Assembly: GCF_000006565.2 (NCBI RefSeq)
Contig: NC_031472.1
Span: 2,412,227-2,476,226 of the forward strand
Direction of reading: 5' to 3'
Source of the DNA: Toxoplasma gondii ME49
Lineage: Eukaryota > Apicomplexa > Conoidasida > Eucoccidiorida > Sarcocystidae
Length of the DNA stretch: 64,000 nt
This document shows positions 40,101 through 49,982 of this stretch, piece after piece (positions within the stretch are counted from its first letter, which is position 1; every line of letters starts with the position of its first letter). The position numbers and the translations under genes were made by a program. The notes under the pieces were generated by a model. That model worked only from the letters and a program-made list of their open reading frames with translations. It searched no databases and was not told where the DNA came from.

Positions 40101-43100
40101 GGCGGTTCTCCTACCGTCAAGTTCCCGAAGATCTGTTGGCATCTGTTCTTTGAATGCGTCCAGCTTTGTGTCAAAACTTTCTTTCAAGTCTTTATACTGT
40201 GCCTCGAAGTACTCCATCTGCGCTTTGTATTGCGTAACTGTGGTTCGCAACACAGCTAGCTTGTTTAGCGCTCTTTTCTTGACTTCACTGACCTGAAAGT
40301 ATTCGTACAACGAGGGAGGCTCCAGTAATGTCGACCTGTATGCCGACATGCCAAGTCGAATATATCGTATGGCAGTTATTTTTGTCCTACATGTGGGTCT
40401 TCTCTTTTTACCGATGTGAGTGTTTCTCATACCGCAAGAGCGGACGTGTGCTCCATTCCTTTTTCGTGTGTTTCCATGCATAAGATTAGATAGAGTGGTT
40501 TCCCCTACATTTGCTCCTTTGAGCCTGGCAGCGAGCAAGCGCTTTACAATTTTTTCTGAAGCCTCCGATGACAGTGCAGGTGTAAATTCGTGAAGAAGAG
40601 GGGAACGAACCTGAAATTCGCAGCGTTTCTTCAACTTCTGATCTAGAATTCGGAAGTTCCATTCCATTTCGGTGATCGCGTCAATGCTCTAAGAAACTCG
40701 AACACAGAAAAATAAACTGTTTACGCGGGATCTTGTTCCAGGTTGTAGGACTTAAAAGCATGCCACAGGTAAACAGTTCGTGATCATGAGCGCAGAGTAG
40801 ACGAACAAGAAACCGATGTCCGGAAGCAACTTTGATATATGCGAGGATCCTCAAGAGCGGTAATCGGCAAGCAGCATGCGTTTCTTTGCACAGTCTTGAT
40901 GTGGAGGTCCGGAGCCTTCACTCTCATGATCAAAGCGGCGAATTGATCCGCGTTTAATGCCGCGTGGCGCTAATACTAGACAACGATTGTTCATGACTTG
41001 CACCTGTCAAGTACGCAAGATGCCAAAAAGGTTTCCCGGACGCTGGTGTCCGCGAACCAAATATTCACACACCTGTCGCTTCATCTTTTCCATGTCCTCT
41101 ACGATGACGCGAATGAATTCCTCCAACCTATCGAAAGGTACAAATCGTTTTTGATCCTTCACGACGATGCCGTTCTCCTCCAGTTCGACGGCATCGAAAA
41201 CGCGACCCCCGGAAAAGGTAACTACTCGAAGTTTGTCAAGCCTGCTCAAGTCTATGCCTGGGACACCAAAACGGACATCCGACCAAACTAGGAAATGTTA
41301 CAGTGGGGGATGCTCTGGATTTGTCAGATAGCGTCAATCACACTGGCCTGTCAGCAGTGTCAGCGAATGGTACATAGAGTGGGTTCTGGCATCACAAGGT
41401 AGGCCTCCCCGGGCGATAAACTTCTCCCCTTCCGACCAGGTCTCGAACAAAAAAACATATTAACAATGCGTGAAAGTGTGATAGAAAAGACCCGAGGATG
41501 TGGCGTTTACGTGGACCTACATGATTCGTTTCTGGATGCTCGGGCCGGGCACAATGAGAACAGCCCACTTTGTGATGCGCACGTGCTGTGTGACACTTGA
41601 GAATTTTGGGCTGCCATTCACAAAGAGAATTCTGATGTTGGCCAAGAGTGCAAGCTGCACACTACTCTGTTTCTTCTGCTGGTGCATACCGTAGTCTATT
41701 CCGCCATCCTTGAGAAGGGTTTCGAAGAAGGTCGGCCGTTTGGCACCTGTTCGACTCTCCTTTTCCTCCAAGTCCGAGGTTACGACGACTTTTACGGAGG
41801 GCCGATGATGGTGGTGCTGCGTCGCTGGTGAGGACTGTAAGGACGCGTGTTGTCCTGCGTCTCCTGCAGCGTCTGCATCTGCCTTTGCAACTAATCCTGG
41901 ACTGTCATCATCTCTTTCGTAATGTTCTGAAAGTCTGACGCCGCCCATCATTTTCGGCGATGGGGTTGGATTCTCGCTCCCGGCATCGGGGATTTGGCCT
42001 GGGACTGAGACAGGATGCACACCATTGAACAAGGAGGTTGAAATTTGACCAGACACTCACTTCGGTTCTAGCTATCTCAGTTAGATGATGCGTACACTAT
42101 TCAGTACAAGGAACAGTAGGTTTGGACTCTTGGTGTTGAGGTCTACGTGTACGGCATGCCTGCTTGGTGTGCATCGTCCATGAGTTCCAGAAATCCATTC
42201 CGCAGTTCTTTCTTATCCTGCTTACTAGCGTTTTCTTGGTCTTCACCAAAGTCTGCTTGGCCAGCAAGCCCGCCACCAAGCACTTCGCCGCACAAAACAC
42301 CAGGAGAAGATGACCAGTGTGTAGATCCAAATCCATCGTTACCGGCATTGCTGCAAGCGGGATCGATAATTGTTACCCGGTGCTCAGAATGCTTTTCTGC
42401 CGCGGACTTCTGCGTCTCCAGGGAAGAAGGATGCGGCTCACATGTTGGTCCTTCAGTCTGACACTCAGGGCCTTCTTGGTCCGGATACTTCTGGAGTGCG
42501 GAACCTGTTAGAGAAGTATGCCTACTTCGGCTGTCTGCGACAGGATTTGCAAAGCTAATCTGATCTGGTCTTTCATACGATGCCCCATACTGGCTTCGTC
42601 TATGTTGATCGACGTCTGCCCCCGCCATCGTGCGAGCCTGTTCCTCCGAAATCGGCCCCTGACGCCTTTCAGTAGAAAAAGACACTCTTAGGTCCCTTGA
42701 CTCACGGACTTGACTGGATTCGTTCCTGATGCTAAGTTGTTGGGATCTTGAAAAACGGAAAGCGCTTCCCTCCACTTCACTGACAGAAGCAACTGCAGCG
42801 GCCGAACTAGCAAGTGTATCTTCCGCAGGCGGTGGATGTCGGTCTCCATCACCGCCGCTCTCCGCAGCTGTGTCATACGCAAACTCCGTAGACTGTGGCA
42901 GCAGGCTCTCGTCGTTTCTCCCCATTCGAGAAGACTCACGAGCTCTTCTTTGATCTGTAGGCATTTCCTTTGATTCTACAGCCATCGTGACGGATTCCCG
43001 GGGTTGGCGCCCCATCACGCTGTCCGTCCGGGCATATGCACCTTCCAATGATGTATACGGGTTTGTACCCAAATCTGGAGTGCTTCCACTTTGGTGCCAT

Positions 43101-43285
43101 GTTCCTTCGTTGGAACCTACTGCTCGACCGGGGACGTCGTCTGGCGTAGTGACGCTTCCGTGACGTACTGGCCCCAGGATTTTCTCAATCTCTCGCTCAT
43201 CGACTCCAGCAAAGGACACCCGCGGTCCAGCTGCGCCTCCAGAGAGATCTGAAGGTAGCTGAGCTTCCTGCTGCATCCATATCAT
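31197..43285 (-). CDS. KCBP-like kinesin-14 (C-terminal motor kinesin)
   Basis: ATP-driven microtubule motor, expected to move toward minus ends. Twenty exons: 43285-42226, 42004-41666, 41221-41073, 40688-40611, 40292-40115, 39678-39125, 38741-38622, 38446-38359, 38196-38144, 37821-37642, 36987-36841, 36041-35928, 35639-35472, 35015-34965, 34609-34551, 34048-33868, 33691-33376, 32936-32850, 32205-32033, 31415-31197. All phases join, giving 1,437 residues. Residues 1-466 are low-complexity, 467-515 a compact conserved-looking block, about 516-1020 heptad-rich coiled coil. The motor starts at about 1036 with [16 protein letters not shown], as in plant/algal KCBP. Nucleotide-binding motifs are intact: P-loop [10 protein letters not shown] (about 1119-1128), switch I NAESSRSH (1235-1242), switch II DLAGSER (1268-1274), then [14 protein letters not shown]. 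After the motor, the segment [14 protein letters not shown] and a basic helix match the neck-mimic/regulatory region of KCBP. A highly acidic tail follows. I found no MyTH4-FERM module. The first three exon borders are less certain than the rest; a stop precedes the chosen ATG in frame. Confidence 0.93.
39934..39988. repeat. Perfect 25-bp inverted repeat with 5-nt loop
   Basis: Arms 39934-39958 and 39964-39988 are exact reverse complements; the loop is AGAGG. It lies in the kinesin intron between the exons starting at 40292 and 39678, so a transcript of either strand could fold into a long hairpin. No other stem of this length was noticed in the window. It could be a microRNA-like precursor, a foldback remnant of a mobile element, or a local duplication-inversion. 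Confidence 0.9.
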
Positions 43286-44892
43286 TATTCATCAGGACAA
43301 TAAAATCACATGTGCAGGACTGTATGGGAAATTCAGAGAGCCCCTGGTAGTCGTTGATTGGTTTCCTGTAAAGAATTTGGAAGGCAAGTCTGCACCTGGT
43401 GGAGGGACTGGTCGACTGGTCACCTTGATGGAACAGGCCGCACGGTATTGCATGCTTCCTAAAGGTACTTGCTGTCCCTTTGCCATAGAAACGAAGCAAA
43501 GTTACTGATAAGTGACTGGGGATTTAGTGTGCAATGTTACCTCTGCCTCAGACGATGGTGCTTCTGGTTTTCCTGCCGCCTCGTCGTCACCTCTTCATAA
43601 AACACCGCACCACACATTAGTGTGTTCGTGGTGAGGCAACGTTAATCAGGATGTTCTCTATCTCTATCAGTTCAAGATATGCTTGTCTACATTGTGCAAA
43701 AGTCTGTGTCGAGTAACTACTGACGCTGAGGAAGCAAAACCTCACCTCAACCCCGTCGCACCGTCGTCGTTCATCATTTTGTTTCTGGGAGTGTATTTGC
43801 AGGCTCGGCAAGCCTGCTTAGTTTATGCGACGACCCAAGTATACTCTCGATTCGTATTCGTATGAATAAGGGATTCACTGCTAGCCTTTTTGAAAAGCGA
43901 AGTATCTGCACAATCCATCGAATGGTTGCAGGGGCAGAATGTACCGTAGCTGTCGTTAATTAACACCCGCAACACCGAATTTAACACAGGCTTAGAAAAG
44001 CGGAAGAAATCAGAATTCTACCACGTCTTGCAACTAGAGATTCTCCTTTGGAAGTCGTTCTTGCACTCCAAGGAAGTTTCACCAGCATGCAAGTACGATA
44101 TTGTATGCACCTTCCTTCGTATCCGGCTTTGACAGGTGCCCTCCCGAAAAAAATCCGAGATGAGGTAGCACGGACCGGCGTCTAGGCATGATCCTCAACA
44201 GAACAAAAATGTCAACTCATCAGAGCATCTACTTAATCGTTGACTCAAGCGCGCTACAAACAGATAAAGCAGCGAGCCTACAGAAATTGCATTTGGGTGT
44301 TGTTCTTTTCGAACGCATTTTTTCGCATGCAAAGCGCTCTCATGTCCCTTTGCCGCCACAGTAGAATAGGCACGCGCAGCACACGTTACTGCCTAGCCCT
44401 CACCATCTTTTTTCTGCTCTGCAGTTGTCACAGTGCTCACCAACTTGCCAGTAGCCGCACTTCTGCACCAGCCAAAGGCTCGTGGTGTCGCCTTCAGCGC
44501 CTCTCACAGCTCAAATTGCTCACCGACACCATCTCAGCGCCGTCGGCGTAAATCCTGACCGTAGTCTGACTCCAGTAGAACCGCTGCAAAACTCTTTTGC
44601 TTCTGATCAGCGTCCGTCAAGAGAACTCCGAATCCCTGCTAGTATATTTTGCTGATGTGATCACCCTACTCACGCGTAACAGTTCCCCATCTGCTTAATG
44701 TGCACAACGAGGGAGCGAGCAGCCTTTCAACTATTAAACAAGTAAAAACCAACAGTACAGCATTTCTGCTTTTGCCAGCTTTGATAATTTTGTGGTGCTT
44801 TCTATCTCAAAAGCCTCAAACCAAGCGCTGTCTCTGAGCGGGACCGCATATTCTGTCATCCTCTCCGTTTTTGTTTTTCGAAATCGAGCAAC
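43286..44892. promoter_or_regulatory. Shared intergenic region of the divergent kinesin and LC1 genes
   Basis: The kinesin begins on the minus strand at 43285 and LC1 on the plus strand at 44893. Open frames between them are short, and none joins the kinesin first exon in phase (the candidate donor after PPP near 43405 does not fit). It must hold both promoters and 5' leaders. I could not identify a specific element. Confidence 0.5.
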
Positions 44893-46361
44893 ATGAAATC
44901 TTCTGGAGGGACTACGTGCGCGAAGGCGATACAAATTATTGAAGAGAAAACAGGTCAGTCGTCGCTGCAAGCGCGATCCGCCACCTCTGATTTACCCATC
45001 TGGTACGATTTCCGAGAAAAAGGCGCAAGACGGTCGAGCCGTGGGGTGCTTGGGTGTAGAAGCACAGAACACTTGCAGTTTCACCGAGCGATCGTGCCTG
45101 CCATAACCGGTCTGATTGTGGCCGAAGATCTTCCCCAGGCTCTAGTCATGCTTTAACTGTCGACCTTAATGCAGGAGCGACGGCTGTCGAAGCGGAAGAA
45201 GTTAAATTGATATGCATGTTACCGCCGATCGAAAAGATGGACAATTCTTTGAATACCTTGACAGCATGTCGGCATCTTTCCCTTTCAACCAACTGTATCG
45301 AAAAGATGATAAACTTGCCAAACTTAAGTAGGATCCTCTCTTTTCGGCCTCCATTCTATTGTTGCCACTTGGAACAAAGCACCCTGAGCCGCCATTGTTT
45401 CCACTTGGGAGGGAACCATGTGGGCCAGGTGTTATTGATGCCAGACATAACCAGTTTACTCCTATGATCAGACGCTTTTTATTCATAACAAACCGACGCG
45501 TCCCGCAAAAACAGGTGTTCCGCCCACTAGACTATGGATGCTGTGCACAGAGAACCTGCAAATCCTTTCCCTTGCCCGCAATCAAATCAAGCGAATTAGT
45601 GGCCTGGAGGAAGTTGGTCAGACTTTACGCGAGCTCTGGCTGTCCTACAATCAGATTGAAAGACTTGACGGCCTGCAACCGTGTGTGAAACTAGAGGTTC
45701 TGTACATGTCTAACAATAGAGTGAAGGGTTGGGAAGAGGTAGAAAAGTTGGTAAGTCGCTAGTCGTGCGTCCTGGAGATAAAGCAGCTTGCAACCATGAC
45801 ATTCAATGATGTATTACGCTTCAGCGCGTATTATTGATACGGCGTTGCACACAAGGTTAATGCCAGGCACAAAACGGCGGCTTCTGTGTAGGAGATCATT
45901 CGAAGAACAACGAGATTTATGTACTGCGATAGAAGGTTTCCTCTTTCGCGCCTTCGTGCTGGTGTTCGCATCAGGCCGCTCTCCCCACCATTGTTAATGT
46001 CCTCTTCAAGGGGAATCCTTTTTATGAGGCAGTGGTAAGGAAAGTTTTGGGTAGAATAGTGCTGCACCACTTAGCCCGACGCAGAGTTGTTGGCATTGGG
46101 CGCGACCTTACACTTTTCATCGGTAGGGCCTGTGTCGCAGCGCTGGGACTGTTACTCCTCAGGATGATGTCCGCTCGCAAATGCTCCGGCGGCTACCGAA
46201 GCTAGCAACACTTGACGGAGAGACGGTGAGCAATCATTCTTTAGCACATGCTTGCTCCGATGTCATATCAATCGAGGACGACTGTTCTGGTCTGCTCCTT
46301 GTTCATACATTGTGAACAGGTAACAGAAGACATGAGGGAAAAGGCACTGGCATTGCCTTAG
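44893..46361 (+). CDS. DNAL1: Outer-arm dynein light chain 1 (LC1/DNAL1), leucine-rich repeat protein
   Basis: LC1 binds the motor head of an outer-arm axonemal dynein heavy chain and touches tubulin, tuning beat; in an apicomplexan it would serve the flagella of microgametes. Six exons: 44893-44953, 45175-45327, 45551-45750, 45975-46034, 46163-46225, 46320-46361. All phases join, giving 192 residues against 190 in human DNAL1. Family signatures in order: [88 protein letters not shown]. The leucine-rich repeats therefore cover about residues 45-165 with the C-terminal cap conserved. The start ATG gives the expected short helix before the EKTG motif. One oddity: the segment between GNPFYE and RRLPKL is about ten residues shorter than in human or Chlamydomonas LC1, so either the loop is trimmed or a micro-exon was missed. 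Diverges from the kinesin gene. Confidence 0.95.
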
Positions 46362-47422
46362 ACTTTCCACAGCAACCACATCTCGAGCGTTTCGGTTGCC
46401 GTCGGCTCCCCCCTTATTCCTGCTCGAGTGTCATTTATTTGAAGTTTCAACTTCAACAACACAAATCGAAACATTGGCCAGTTTGTGCTACGTTATCTGC
46501 GTTGTCATAGCTCGGAACAGTTCGTTAACTCGAGTTGTGCATTCTTATGACCGCTGCCTCTCATGGTCCTGACGTCTTCTTCTGTTTCAGCGTAGCGTAT
46601 TCTACCAGATGATGGTATTTCCATTATTACCCATGGCTGCTAACTCTGTCGAGCCACTGAATTTTCTGTTTAATCTTGACTTGTACCTCCATGGGGTGAG
46701 TGTTTGCTACGTTTATCGTGACAACAGGGCCCGCTGTGCGTCAACAGTTTTGCTCCCAACCAAGTTGAATCGGTTTCTCATAGTGAGCTTCACCGGAAGA
46801 TGAATGCAGTTGACAGCTCAAAATGGCAAGCCTTCTTGACAAGTGTTTATGCTTGGTGCCGTTGCCTTTGTCAAGCTGCCTCTGTACGTGGTAGATGCAT
46901 GTATCTGACAAAAAAAGAGCGATTCGCCATTTTGGGCACCACAACGTCCATCAGCCACACACTGAAGAGAACATCACTACATCATTCAACAGCATTGCTT
47001 TGTACATGTCTGTACAAATTGCTGAGTGAGGCCATGGAAGAAACGTTATGCGCCAAACAGGATCATTTACGGTTTTCGGTAGTTCAGAAGGAACAGAGCA
47101 GCGGAAGAGAACACGTTCTGTCAATTTCCTTGACATCGGATGGTACAATACACCAACGTAGTGCGACTCTCCAACACATGTTTCCCGTAGTGTATATACA
47201 CCATGGCGTCACACCAGAGGAGCTGCGTCGTTGCTCTAGGCAGGCCAGTGAGGTAAATCAAATTGATTTAGAACCGTATCAGGTATACTTTTAACCACGT
47301 TCTACTTGAAGCGCATTCATCGCTTTATCAGAGTCGTCCAAACCATCATCTGAAGTCCCATTCTACAAGTCCAAACAGTGCACCCTCATTCAGTCATCTG
47401 TTTAAGCTATCACTGAGACTCA
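46362..47422. other. Spacer between LC1 and the helix-turn-helix gene
   Basis: Holds the LC1 3' UTR and the upstream region of the next plus-strand gene. A 164-codon plus-strand open frame (46800-47294) has Cys/His/Ser-rich composition, no recognisable motif and no link by splice signals to either neighbour, so I do not call it a gene. Confidence 0.45.
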
Positions 47423-48373
47423 ATGAAGAGAAGCATTTACTCGAACGCAGAGAGGCTGCAGATTTTGAGGGATACAGATAATTTCTGTGTCAAAGATGCC
47501 GCTAGGATGGCAGGTGTCACTACATTCACGATACGGCACTGGAGGCGGAACAGAACAAAGTATCTGTCAGGACCGCCAGATGAACGTCGATGCGTCGAAA
47601 TAGTTCCGTTAGCTCAGTTCGAAGCAGCAGTCATTCAAATGCTTGAAGGTCAGAAAGGGAGACGAATGAGATGTTCACACCAAGAGCTGATCCGGTACGA
47701 TTCTGTCGCCGCTACTACCATAAAACATGAAGGCAAAAATATGTTACACTCCAGGAAAGTAAAATCTCTGTCAAAACAGTACCGACTCCGTAAAGGGATA
47801 GATTTGCTGTCCTGGATCGATCGATTCATGCAGCGTCAACGACCATCACTGAAGAACAAGTTACTCTGTAATGGAGCTGCCGCTCGCATCCCGAAGGAAC
47901 CACGGTCGACAAAAAACGTCGCGACCAGATTGTCAATTAAGCCTGTGAAGAGACGCGTTCTACAGCCACCCGAAACCTTGACGAGGATGGTGCTGAGGAG
48001 AAGGATGCCCTCTGGAAAAGAGGAGCTTGACCGGGAGCCAAGTGAACCAGATCCAACAACTGACACGCCCCGCTCAGAAAGCTTGTCTGATATTCTACTA
48101 GGTATTGCTGATGCTGTGTCGTTGCTTTCCAGTCCGCTGCCTACTCATGAGGAACTGGTCAAGCTGGAGCAGGAGTCCAATCAAGAACGACGAAACGAAA
48201 GATTCGACGAAAACTCTTTATCGCCGAACGACATTGTCCGGGATTTACACTGCACGGACGCATCAGCATCCTTCACTTCCAGCCCATGGCCGTTCGTTTC
48301 GGTCGCCCCGGATCCCTGGACTCACTCTTCGTCTACCTGTTCCTGCCTGTGCCGGTACCAGACTGGAAATTGA
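47423..48373 (+). CDS. Transposase/Psq-like helix-turn-helix protein, single exon
   Basis: A 316-codon frame without introns, starting at an ATG. Residues about 5-48 (YSNAERLQIL, VKDAARMAGVTTFTIRHWRRN) match the pattern of the homeodomain-like helix-turn-helix found in Psq/pogo-type transposases and Brinker-type DNA-binding domains: a first helix of the KLxIL type, then AAxxxGV and TIRxWRR for the turn and recognition helix. The middle (about 100-200) is strongly basic, with repeated KR/RRR clusters suited to nuclear localisation or DNA contact. The C-terminal third is Ser/Glu/Asp-rich. No DDE nuclease core is visible, so it is not an autonomous transposase. The likely role is sequence-specific DNA binding, by inference only. 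It could also be the first exon of a longer gene, but the stop at 48371-48373 is in frame and no strong donor precedes it. Confidence 0.55.
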   Translation: MKRSIYSNAERLQILRDTDNFCVKDAARMAGVTTFTIRHWRRNRTKYLSGPPDERRCVEIVPLAQFEAAVIQMLEGQKGRRMRCSHQELIRYDSVAATTIKHEGKNMLHSRKVKSLSKQYRLRKGIDLLSWIDRFMQRQRPSLKNKLLCNGAAARIPKEPRSTKNVATRLSIKPVKRRVLQPPETLTRMVLRRRMPSGKEELDREPSEPDPTTDTPRSESLSDILLGIADAVSLLSSPLPTHEELVKLEQESNQERRNERFDENSLSPNDIVRDLHCTDASASFTSSPWPFVSVAPDPWTHSSSTCSCLCRYQTGN

Positions 48374-48959
48374 ATTGTAAAGCGTGTACGCTAGCGGAAC
48401 GACATGTCTGTCCACACGAACGAACATCATGCTTTAAAAACTGTGTACCCGAGCGTATCTCTATGTGCTTTTCCAAGTGCAATAACCACAGCCAGCTGGC
48501 CGCAACATGTAGCTTGCCTCAGATCATGGCTCCGCTTGACCTAAACGCTTTTGCGTGGGCAACTGACCCTTATGTGTCTTTTGTAACGGATGCGTCCGCG
48601 GCGACTGGGGCCAGACTTAAACACACAATTAACCGCTCTGAAATGCCTTTCGTCCGGCAGTAAGGCCACTGTCTTGTGGTCCGGATGAAAAATCGAAGCA
48701 GCAGCACACCCCTCCTCAAGGAATCATGTAGTCATTTAGTCTTCGAGCATCGAAGAAGGCCATAAAAGAGATTGTGCAGACTGGCATATGCCAACAAGTG
48801 TTGGCAGTCTCTAGTCAATTCGGAACAGATGAACGGGAAGTAGACAGCCGTCTGTGGCACTACAAGAACGGATCTGATTTTCCCCTGACAAAGATACTGT
48901 AGAACCTGCCCCCCGCTTCTCAGACGTCCCAATCAAAATTGGTCTCCCACCACAGAAAT
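48374..48959. other. Convergent 3' spacer
   Basis: Lies between the plus-strand helix-turn-helix gene and the minus-strand membrane protein gene, and should hold both 3' UTRs. A 125-codon plus frame (48286-48663) overlaps the upstream gene in another frame and shows no family features. Confidence 0.45.
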
Positions 48960-49982
48960 TCAAACGCGGCCCTCTTCTTCATCAACGGTCTCGATCTGAT
49001 GTGCATCTTCATGTAGCCCAGATGGGGTTGAAGGATCGGCTCCGTCATCGCCTGCACACTGCCTCCCTGGGCTAGTTGAGGCTTTACGGCTGCTTGGCAG
49101 TGTTTGTTCATGCGGCAGCTGCATGGATTCCTGCGCAAGCTTGTGCGGAATACTTCTTTCTTCGCCAGACTCTCCTCGGGGACTGCCTTCCCGTGAGGCA
49201 CTTTCTCTGCACTGCCTAAAGCTATCGCTGCCACGAAGAAATGATGCCCTGTGTTCAGGCCCGTATTCCTTTGATGCTTGAAGCAGCAACATGCGTTCGC
49301 TGTCTCTCAGGTGCCTTGCATCTTCGACAAAAGCTTCAGCGTCCAGCTCTGCTTGGAACTCTGCCACCGCGCGAAGACAGAGCGAAGTAATGGTGCTGCA
49401 GACCACGAGTGCCCCGCTCGCGACCGTGGCAACCCACCACCTTGTCTCAACAGAAAACTTGAGGAGGCACTCTCCTGTGAGTCTAGACGTTGGGTGGAGT
49501 ACATCATCATCATCGAATGCGTGGTCCTGCTGAAAGGCACCTGATCCTTCCATCAGCTCTGTCCGTACACTGGCGGCTAATTTGTCGGTAGAGAAGAGAG
49601 CGGCTGGACGAATTGAAAATAAGTGTACGAGCAGAAATACTCCAATAAAGAAAATCATGAGATTTTCCATCATCAAGAGAACCAGTGTGCCGCGAAGCGC
49701 GGCATCCATACGCTTAAAAATGCCCACCTGACCGACTACGGAAGTGAGAAGGTTGAGGAAGGCAAAGGCTAAGCAACAGCTGGAGAAAAGGGGACGATTG
49801 ACAAAGGGCGAAGGTAGCAGAGCCAATGAGCCGACAAGAAAGCAGCAGTAAAATAGAGGGAAGAAGTAGAGAGTCGACGCCCTGCATTTTAGTGGAAGAC
49901 GCTTGAATGGAGCACAGATGCACATTGTACAAACGAGAGAAACGACACAGAAGGGTACCAGCAATGGCTTGATGGATTCTCC
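48960..49982 (-). CDS. Multi-pass membrane protein, 3' exon (5' exons unresolved)
   Basis: One exon of 341 codons including the stop. It begins at a CAG acceptor (49985-49983), with the frame open from Gly-Glu-Ser. No ATG lies near the start, so upstream exons must exist. Five hydrophobic segments are visible: about residues 8-26, 37-58, 64-85, 97-123 and 182-205 of the exon product. The fourth is unusually long and Met/Phe-rich (LVLLMMENLMIFFIGVFLLV). A loop of about 58 residues with an Asp-Asp-Asp-Asp cluster separates segments 4 and 5. The last 135 residues are a hydrophilic Ser/Glu-rich tail, presumably cytosolic, ending in an acidic stretch. No transporter or channel signature was recognised. 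Minus-strand segments at 50.02-50.25 kb read plausibly but could not be joined with good splice signals. Confidence 0.6.
   Translation of the reverse strand, partial: GESIKPLLVPFCVVSLVCTMCICAPFKRLPLKCRASTLYFFPLFYCCFLVGSLALLPSPFVNRPLFSSCCLAFAFLNLLTSVVGQVGIFKRMDAALRGTLVLLMMENLMIFFIGVFLLVHLFSIRPAALFSTDKLAASVRTELMEGSGAFQQDHAFDDDDVLHPTSRLTGECLLKFSVETRWWVATVASGALVVCSTITSLCLRAVAEFQAELDAEAFVEDARHLRDSERMLLLQASKEYGPEHRASFLRGSDSFRQCRESASREGSPRGESGEERSIPHKLAQESMQLPHEQTLPSSRKASTSPGRQCAGDDGADPSTPSGLHEDAHQIETVDEEEGRV

Noticed and set aside
42226..43285. MyTH4-FERM module expected in canonical KCBP kinesins
   Set aside because: The N-terminal 466 residues of the kinesin are Ser/Glu/Gln-rich and show no MyTH4 or FERM motif.
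46800..47294. 164-codon plus-strand open frame
   Set aside because: Cys/His/Ser-rich without any motif, not connected by splice signals to LC1 or the helix-turn-helix gene; probably UTR or spacer.
48286..48663. 125-codon plus-strand open frame
   Set aside because: Overlaps the helix-turn-helix coding region in another frame and has no recognisable features.
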